The notes under the pieces are model-generated. The model saw only the letters and a list, made by a program, of their open reading frames with translations, had not been told where the DNA came from and ran no database searches. The position numbers were made by a program, and so were the translations under genes. This document shows positions 6,593 through 11,484 of a stretch of DNA of 11,484 nucleotides, piece by piece (the stretch's first letter is position 1; each line of letters begins with the position of its first letter). Source of the stretch: Lachnospiraceae bacterium (lineage in GTDB: Bacteria > Bacillota > Clostridia > Lachnospirales > Lachnospiraceae); assembly GCA_004556655.1 (NCBI GenBank), contig SFGF01000089.1, forward strand, positions 1 through 11,484, in the 5' to 3' direction.

Positions 6593-8068
6593 ATGGGAAA
6601 ATTGACAAGAATAAATTTGCTTCCGGGTATACCGGATGATGATAACAGAGACTACTTGCCGGAATCTTTGAAAGACAGCAATGTTGTTGTAAATGAAAAT
6701 GGAAATAATTCTCAGGTTTATCCGAAAGGGCTGGAAGAAAAAAAGGAGGCATTGGTTGATGATTTTATTGATACATGGTATCAGTATGTGCCGGATTCCT
6801 ATGATCCTTCAAAAAAGACACCCATTGTATTTTCTATGCATGGAGGATTGATGACTGGATGGGGGCAGGCAGTATACACATCATGGACACATATCGCAGA
6901 TCGGGAAGGTTTCATATGCGTATTTCCAAACGCACAATTAAGAAGGTTTTGGACGATTGAATGTGAAGAAAAGTTGTATGAGGAGTTGTCAGCTCCGAAT
7001 CCGGAAGGGATTTATATGAACCCTGTTCCGTCTATTGAAGAAAATCATGATGCACTGGTTGTGTTTGCGTTGATTGAAAAGCTGAAAAAAGAATACAACA
7101 TTGATGAAGAACGTATCTATATGCAGGGAATGTCGTGCGGCAATGCCATGACTACAATGATGGCGAGACATTTTGGAAATAAATTTGCGGCAATGGGAGG
7201 TTCGGCAGGTCCGGGAACAATGGGACTTATGTTTCGGGAGGATGGAACCCCGAATAATGAGGCGGGTCCGCTTCCGGTTCTTCAGACAAGAATGGAAAAT
7301 GATGGAACTCCTCCGGGAAGTGATGACAGTCCGCTTGATATTGTAGTAGGGAACAGAGAGTACTGGCTTCTGGTAAATGAATGTGAGGAGTTACCGGTTA
7401 TTAAAATTGACGGAGAAAATAATTATGCTTTTTATAAAGGAAAGAAAGCGGATTACATATTTCGAGATGTAAAAAACAGAGATCATGGACAGACATTTGA
7501 TGACGCAGAAGTTTGCTGGGATTATCTGTTTTCAGGTACGAGAAGAAAAGCAGATGGAATGATAGAATATATGGATACCCTGGAAAAGAGGGAAGGAGAT
7601 ACCGTTAATTTTGCTGCAGAACCTGATAGTGCTTATGTATGGGTAAATAATAAAAAGATACAGCTGACAAGACCTTCTTTTAAATGGAAGAAATTAAAAT
7701 ATCATGGTCTTAATGGAGATGCAATGGTTCGTGGAGAATACATTATGATACCGGTGCAGGATCTTGCGGTAGCTTTTGGAGGAGAATGTATCTGTGAAAA
7801 TGGAAAAGCGTTTGTCAGAATAAATAATGGGAAAGAACTTCAGTTTGCCAGAGGCTGTATCGGTTGTACAATATATAATCGTGTTTGTTCTATGTTTGTA
7901 GAAGCAGTTGAGCGTGAAGAAATTCTCTATATTTCTGCAGAATGGTTTGTGACAGAAGTATGCAGGTTACAGTTTTCAAAATGTGGAGATATGATGTATG
8001 CAACGGATCATTTCGGAATTTTGTCAGCACACATGGCAAGGCTCATTCATGACATTTTAAAAAGATAA
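6593..8068 (+). CDS. LpqC/PHB-depolymerase-like esterase (CE1-related) with copper-amine-oxidase-N-like C-terminal domain, copy 1
   Basis: This is a 491-residue hydrolase with no signal peptide. A conserved N-terminal stretch of about 55 residues contains VNENGNNSQVYP. The alpha/beta-hydrolase domain follows, with SMHGG (81-85) as oxyanion loop and the nucleophile S181 in G179-M-S-C-G183. Likely partners are D237 in MENDG and H298 in NRDHGQTF, both kept in the next gene. This pattern fits the Esterase_phd/LpqC group, which includes feruloyl and acetylxylan esterases. From about residue 347 a different domain appears: VNNKKIQL, then GEYIMIPVQDLAVAFGGE, then VRINNGKELQFARG. That is the two-part pattern of copper amine oxidase N-terminal-like domains (PF07833), usually found on secreted proteins. 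The start has GGGAG 7 nt upstream and is 25 nt after the previous stop. The acyl group attacked is unknown. Confidence 0.82.
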   Translation: MGKLTRINLLPGIPDDDNRDYLPESLKDSNVVVNENGNNSQVYPKGLEEKKEALVDDFIDTWYQYVPDSYDPSKKTPIVFSMHGGLMTGWGQAVYTSWTHIADREGFICVFPNAQLRRFWTIECEEKLYEELSAPNPEGIYMNPVPSIEENHDALVVFALIEKLKKEYNIDEERIYMQGMSCGNAMTTMMARHFGNKFAAMGGSAGPGTMGLMFREDGTPNNEAGPLPVLQTRMENDGTPPGSDDSPLDIVVGNREYWLLVNECEELPVIKIDGENNYAFYKGKKADYIFRDVKNRDHGQTFDDAEVCWDYLFSGTRRKADGMIEYMDTLEKREGDTVNFAAEPDSAYVWVNNKKIQLTRPSFKWKKLKYHGLNGDAMVRGEYIMIPVQDLAVAFGGECICENGKAFVRINNGKELQFARGCIGCTIYNRVCSMFVEAVEREEILYISAEWFVTEVCRLQFSKCGDMMYATDHFGILSAHMARLIHDILKR

Positions 8069-8089
8069 AATCTGAGAGGGGAATAAGCA

Positions 8090-9595
8090 ATGGAAAACAG
8101 AATTATGTTACGACCAGGTATCTGTGATGTGGATAATCGACATTATTTGCCGGAAGAACTGACAGATGGAAAAACAACAGTAAATGAAAATGGAAATAAT
8201 TCACAGGTATATCCTGAAAGACTAAAAGAATACAAAGAAGTATTGGTAGATGGAATAGAAGATACATGGTACGAATATGTTCCAGAGTCATACAATCCAG
8301 AAAAGAAGACACCGCTTGTATTATCTATGCACGGGGGGCTGATGAATGGATGGGGACAGGCAGTGTATACTTCGTGGACATTGGTTGCGGATAGAGAAGG
8401 ATTTATTGTTGTATTTCCAAATGCAGCAAAAACGAGAATGTGGATGATGGAATGTGACTGGGACAGAGTTATTGAAACGATTGGTCAAATATCTGGAGAT
8501 GTTCCATTATTACATAAACCGGAAAAAAATGTTGAAGAATATCACGATGTGAAGAAAACACTCAAGATCATTGAAAAAATGAAGCAAAAATACAACATTG
8601 ATGCCGGAAGGATTTATATGCAGGGAATGTCGATGGGGAATGCAATGACAAGCCAGTTTGCCAGATATGAAGGAAAGATACTTGCAGGTGCTGCAGGTTC
8701 CGGTTGTCCAACAAACTCAAAACTATTATTTGATGAGAATGATGAAGTAATCAATAAGTCTGGTCCGCTTGATATCTGGCAGTCCAGACTTGAACTTGAC
8801 AAAGTACCGCCTCATTACAGAGAGGGGGATCATGGTACGATTCGTAGAAATGTTGAGTATTGGAACAGGGTAAATGAATGTGATTCTCTTCCTGAAATCA
8901 GTATCAGAGATGAATATAATTTTGCATTTTATCATGGAAACAAAGGAAATAATGTACTGATGGATGTAAAAAACAGGGATCATGGACAGACATTTGATGA
9001 TGCAGAACTTGTTTGGGATTACCTGTTTTCCGGATGTTATAAAGATGAGAACGGAGTACTTTGTCATAAAAAACCAGAAAAAGAAATGCACGCAGATGAA
9101 GTGAATATAGCGGTTTCTGCGGGTCAGAGAAAGGCATGGATAAATAATAAAGTGATAGAAATGCCGCAAAGTGCTTTCTTGTGGAATAAAGTAAAATATC
9201 ATGGACTAAACGGTGATGTTGCGGTACGAGGATCTTTCATCTATGTATCTGTTCGTTTCATTTCAGAAGTTTTCGGTATGGAATGTCACATAAAAGAAAA
9301 TGGAAGAGTTGTGGAGTTGGAAGGAACACCGAAAATAGGAAAGCTGAAAACGCAGAAAAATTATTGTATTCAATTTGCAGAGGGAAATGTAGCAAGTGTT
9401 GTAAATAATCATATTGAAGCAATGTATGTGGAAGCAGTAAAAAAAGAGGATGATTTATGTGTATCTTTAGAGTGGTTTGTCAGAAGATTCTTAAATCTAC
9501 ATATATCGAATTGTGATGGTGTTTTTTATGCTACAGATCATTCGGCTCAGATTTCCTGGCATATGGCAGATCTAATAAAAATGTATCTGGATTAG
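8090..9595 (+). CDS. LpqC/PHB-depolymerase-like esterase with copper-amine-oxidase-N-like C-terminal domain, copy 2
   Basis: This 501-residue protein is a tandem paralogue of the preceding gene. It shares VNENGNNSQVYP (31-42), SMHGGLM-GWGQAVYTSW, and NRDHGQTFDDAE. In the 34 residues from SMHGG to FPNA I count 30 identities. The triad falls at the same numbers as in copy 1: S181 in G-M-S-M-G, D237 and H298. Copy 2 differs most in the insert after FPNA (about 113-150) and in a longer tail near 411-425 (TPKIGKLKTQKN). The PF07833-like tail is again present (AWINNKVIEM, then GSFIYVSVRFISEVFGME). No signal peptide is seen, so both copies should act in the cytoplasm, on related but probably not identical esters. 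AGAGGGGA is 7 nt before the ATG and the gap to copy 1 is 21 nt. Confidence 0.82.
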   Translation: MENRIMLRPGICDVDNRHYLPEELTDGKTTVNENGNNSQVYPERLKEYKEVLVDGIEDTWYEYVPESYNPEKKTPLVLSMHGGLMNGWGQAVYTSWTLVADREGFIVVFPNAAKTRMWMMECDWDRVIETIGQISGDVPLLHKPEKNVEEYHDVKKTLKIIEKMKQKYNIDAGRIYMQGMSMGNAMTSQFARYEGKILAGAAGSGCPTNSKLLFDENDEVINKSGPLDIWQSRLELDKVPPHYREGDHGTIRRNVEYWNRVNECDSLPEISIRDEYNFAFYHGNKGNNVLMDVKNRDHGQTFDDAELVWDYLFSGCYKDENGVLCHKKPEKEMHADEVNIAVSAGQRKAWINNKVIEMPQSAFLWNKVKYHGLNGDVAVRGSFIYVSVRFISEVFGMECHIKENGRVVELEGTPKIGKLKTQKNYCIQFAEGNVASVVNNHIEAMYVEAVKKEDDLCVSLEWFVRRFLNLHISNCDGVFYATDHSAQISWHMADLIKMYLD

Positions 9596-9600
9596 GAGGA
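9594..9600 (+). promoter_or_regulatory. Ribosome binding site overlapping the previous stop codon
   Basis: AGGAGGA overlaps the TAG stop (9593-9595) of the preceding esterase and lies 5 nt before the ATG at 9606. A ribosome ending on the upstream gene would be delivered to this site, so the two genes are likely coupled in translation. Confidence 0.75.
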
Positions 9601-9605
9601 TAAAA

Positions 9606-10454
9606 ATGGCTCTGAATCGAATTATTTATTTTTCGAAAATGTTGGATATGGAAATGGGACTGGATGTTATTATCCCAGAGAATAAATGGGGATGCTCGCT
9701 GGCAGACAGACCGAAAGATTACAAATATCCGGTATTATGGCTTTTGTGTGGGGGTGGTTTCGATTATACAGATTGGCAAAGATATACAGCTATTGAATTA
9801 TATGCAGCACAGGCGGGAATAGCAGTTGTCATGCCAGGTGCATATTATTCAGGCTATATGGATACGGTTCATGGAGATTACAAATATTTCACTCAAATTA
9901 CAGATGAGATGTATCACATGGTCGTAAAACTGTTTCCATTGTCACAAAAGAGAGAAGACAATTTTCTGGCAGGATTTTCGATGGGAGGTTACGGGGCTTT
10001 TAAATGGGCTATGCGTTATCCGGAAAAATTTCAGTGTTGTGGTGTGTTTTCAGGACCGATAGGAATCGTACCCCATGAGCCGACACATTATAATGATGAT
10101 GAAATTGGCTTACGGGAGGACGAAAATGATCCATATCCGGAAGGATTTAAGACGATGATTGCTGCATTTGGTTCTGCAAAGGACAGGAGAAATACACCAG
10201 ATGATAATTTTTATATGATTGAGCAGCATTTGAAAAATCATACAGATCTTCCAAAGTTTTATGTCTCTACCGGTCAGGAAGATGCAATCGCTGTGGAAAA
10301 TTATGTACATGCAGAATGGATGCATCAAAAAGGACTGGAGTTTGAAGATATCAGGGATCACGGAAAGCATAACTGGGAGTATTGTAACCGTAAAGTGAAG
10401 GAATACATTGACTGGATACCGTTAAAAAATGTATTTAGGATGGAGGAGGAGTAA
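9606..10454 (+). CDS. Esterase-D-family (PF00756) alpha/beta hydrolase with intact catalytic triad
   Basis: This 282-residue cytoplasmic esterase is the one member of three related genes here that should be active. The nucleophile S125 stands in the canonical elbow GFSMGGYGA (123-131), preceded by QKREDNFLA. D226 in GQED and H255 in GKHNWEYC complete the triad. The oxyanion loop is LLCGGGFDYTDW (46-57), with cysteine where most relatives carry histidine (HGGG). The family contains tributyrin/acetyl esterases and S-formylglutathione hydrolases; the carbohydrate setting favours deacylation of a sugar ester. The gene's stop codon overlaps the next ATG (TAATG), which ties its output to that of the degenerate relative downstream. 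A dimer or mixed complex of the two is plausible but inferred. Confidence 0.88.
   Translation: MALNRIIYFSKMLDMEMGLDVIIPENKWGCSLADRPKDYKYPVLWLLCGGGFDYTDWQRYTAIELYAAQAGIAVVMPGAYYSGYMDTVHGDYKYFTQITDEMYHMVVKLFPLSQKREDNFLAGFSMGGYGAFKWAMRYPEKFQCCGVFSGPIGIVPHEPTHYNDDEIGLREDENDPYPEGFKTMIAAFGSAKDRRNTPDDNFYMIEQHLKNHTDLPKFYVSTGQEDAIAVENYVHAEWMHQKGLEFEDIRDHGKHNWEYCNRKVKEYIDWIPLKNVFRMEEE
10442..10449 (+). promoter_or_regulatory. Ribosome binding site inside the upstream gene's end
   Basis: GGAGGAGG lies within the last codons of the active esterase, 4 nt before the ATG at 10454, and the junction is a 1-nt TAATG overlap. This is a classic arrangement for coupled translation and roughly equal amounts of both proteins. 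Confidence 0.75.
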
Positions 10455-11203
10455 TGGCACATATAGAAATAAATGCATTATCGGTAAAATTGGCAGGAAC
10501 ATTTGAAGCACACGTATTTTTTCCAGAGGCAGATATATTGATGATGGAAAAAGAATTTCCGGTTTTGTGGATGATTCATGAAGATGGAAAAGGAACTTTT
10601 GATTTGCTTCGCTATGCAAGCTTGTTCGAGAGAATTGCGAATGAGAAAAAAATGTTTATCATTGCACCAACGGTAAGCCACTCACTTGCGACAAATATGG
10701 TTTATGGAACAGAAAATGAAGATTTTCTTGCGAATGAGTGTGTGGAAATTTTTCGCTTTATGTATCCGCTTAGCCGAAAAAAGGAAGATAATTATATTTT
10801 TGGAATACATACAGGCGCCTATGGGGCTGTAAAACTTGCAATGAAACATGATGATGTCTATGGAGGATGTTTTGCTGTAAATGGAGAACTGGATATTGTA
10901 AAGAGATGTCAGAATATTGAAAATAAAGAAACAGGATTTGTACACCAGTCAGCAGAATCATTAAAGGCCATTTTTGGAAATATAAGTGCAGTACAGGGGA
11001 GTGCAGAAGATATTTATACGCTTGCTGAAACATCAGAAGCAAATGTTTTCCTTTTATGTAGCAGTAAGCTAAAAAGTTATGAAGACAATATAAGACTTGC
11101 GAATTCCAGTTCGCATATCATATTAAAATCCAGTAATGAAATAGAAGATTGCAGAACTATAGAGACTATGATTGAAAAAGGAATTAATTATTTGACAAAT
11201 TAA
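10454..11203 (+). CDS. Degenerate esterase-D-like protein without a catalytic triad; probable pseudoenzyme
   Basis: This 249-residue protein aligns with the preceding esterase: FPVLWM (36-41) corresponds to YPVLWL, and PLSRKKEDNYIFGIHTGAYGA (105-125) corresponds to PLSQKREDN followed by GFSMGGYGA. At the nucleophile position it carries H119 (codon CAT at 10808-10810), and the glycine-rich oxyanion loop has become IHEDGKG. Near the C-terminus the Asp and His blocks are gone: LLCSSKLKSYED and IILKSSNEIED stand where GQED and GKHNWE are expected. The frame is open and has a strong ribosome binding site, so it is a maintained gene and not a decayed one. It is also about 30 residues shorter. A structural or regulatory partner of the active esterase is the simplest idea; no enzymatic function should be assumed. 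Confidence 0.8.
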   Translation: MAHIEINALSVKLAGTFEAHVFFPEADILMMEKEFPVLWMIHEDGKGTFDLLRYASLFERIANEKKMFIIAPTVSHSLATNMVYGTENEDFLANECVEIFRFMYPLSRKKEDNYIFGIHTGAYGAVKLAMKHDDVYGGCFAVNGELDIVKRCQNIENKETGFVHQSAESLKAIFGNISAVQGSAEDIYTLAETSEANVFLLCSSKLKSYEDNIRLANSSSHIILKSSNEIEDCRTIETMIEKGINYLTN

Positions 11204-11221
11204 AATAAAGGGGAATGTGAA

Positions 11222-11484
11222 ATGAGTTTACAGGTAAATGATAGATTATATTGGCCGGGCGGAAGAAAAAAAGCATTTACATTGAGCTATGACGATGCAG
11301 TGACACAGGATGTACGTCTTCTTGAAATGATGAACCGGTATGGCGTGAAGGGGACGTTCAATATCAACACGGGGCTGCTTGGGCAAAAAAGCTTCCATAC
11401 CCAGAACGGGAAAGAAGTGACCCATCATAAACTGCAGTATTCACAGATTTTGGATGTCTATAAAGGGCAGGAGATCGCAGTGCA
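11222..11484 (+). CDS. Polysaccharide deacetylase family protein (NodB/CE4-like), partial, runs off the right edge
   Basis: The 87 visible residues start MSLQVNDRLYWPGGRKKAFTL. The first NodB motif is SYDDA with D24-D25, the usual metal/acid pair (TFDDG in the classic form). It is followed by RLLEMMNRYGVKGTFNINTGLLG, which is typical of the family. The last codons read GQEIAV then CA-, so the second motif (an EIAVH-type metal-binding histidine) begins exactly at the window edge. Members remove N- or O-acetyl groups from glycans with a metal ion. No signal peptide is seen, which sets it with the other cytoplasmic hydrolases here. AAGGGGA lies 7 nt before the ATG, and the gap from the previous stop is 18 nt. 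Its GC content is somewhat higher than its neighbours' by hand count (about 44 percent). Confidence 0.85.
   Translation, partial: MSLQVNDRLYWPGGRKKAFTLSYDDAVTQDVRLLEMMNRYGVKGTFNINTGLLGQKSFHTQNGKEVTHHKLQYSQILDVYKGQEIAV

Noticed and set aside
8726..9202. Long open frame (158 codons) antisense to the second tandem esterase
   Set aside because: It lies wholly inside a well-supported gene, has no recognisable domain, and its composition (many Ile, Phe, His, Tyr) is what the reverse strand of AT-rich coding DNA gives. Other antisense frames at 707-949, 1915-2100, 2493-2798, 4731-5081 and 10682-11042 are dismissed for the same reason.
6593..9595. True polyhydroxybutyrate depolymerases
   Set aside because: The family name comes from distant relatives. 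There are no PHB synthesis or granule genes in view, and the sugar transporter points to another ester.
11222..11484. Horizontal-transfer boundary at the deacetylase gene
   Set aside because: GC appears a little higher by hand count, but only 263 bases are visible and the gene shares spacing and ribosome-site style with the operon.
1..11484. RNA genes, CRISPR arrays, insertion sequences or attachment sites
   Set aside because: I saw no tRNA-like cloverleaf, regular short repeats with spacers, transposase-like frames or flanking inverted repeats.

Overview
The window looks like a carbohydrate-uptake and ester-processing locus from a low-GC, Gram-positive gut-type Firmicute, most likely of the Lachnospiraceae. 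The grounds are AT-rich DNA, strong AGGAGG-type ribosome binding sites, a lipobox-bearing solute-binding protein of the LplA/DUF3502 type, and LplB/LplC-type permeases. The genus cannot be told from the sequence alone.

Layout. Positions 1-1089 hold two ABC sugar-transporter permease genes on the minus strand: LplB-like first, then the start of an LplC-like gene that runs off the left edge. Positions 1090-1399 are a divergent control region. From 1400 to the right edge all eight genes lie on the plus strand, closely spaced: the solute-binding lipoprotein (1400-2941), a 73-nt junction with a strong hairpin, an MFS transporter (3015-4187), a beta-lactamase-fold serine hydrolase (4188-5711), an esterase-D-like protein whose nucleophile is alanine (5713-6567), two tandem LpqC/PHB-depolymerase-like esterases each with a copper-amine-oxidase-N-like tail (6593-8068 and 8090-9595), an esterase-D-like protein with an intact triad (9606-10454), a third and strongly degenerate esterase-D-like protein (10454-11203), and the start of a NodB/CE4-type polysaccharide deacetylase (11222 to the edge).

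How it may work (inference). The ABC transporter (lipoprotein plus two permeases, with an ATPase not seen here and presumably supplied elsewhere) would import an oligosaccharide or glycoside. The MFS protein would import or export a related small molecule. A battery of hydrolases without signal peptides would remove acyl groups in the cytoplasm. No glycoside hydrolase, ATPase or regulator is in view, so the substrate stays unknown; an acylated plant or host glycan is a reasonable guess.

Most interesting points: (1) three co-encoded esterase-D paralogues, of which only one keeps the catalytic serine, the other two having Ala and His at that exact position; (2) two tandem cytoplasmic esterases with a C-terminal domain normally found on surface proteins; (3) a 15-base motif repeated in inverted orientation in the divergent promoter region, placed 23 and 24 nt before candidate extended -10 boxes on the two strands; (4) a hairpin at the binding-protein/MFS junction that competes with pairing of the MFS ribosome binding site.
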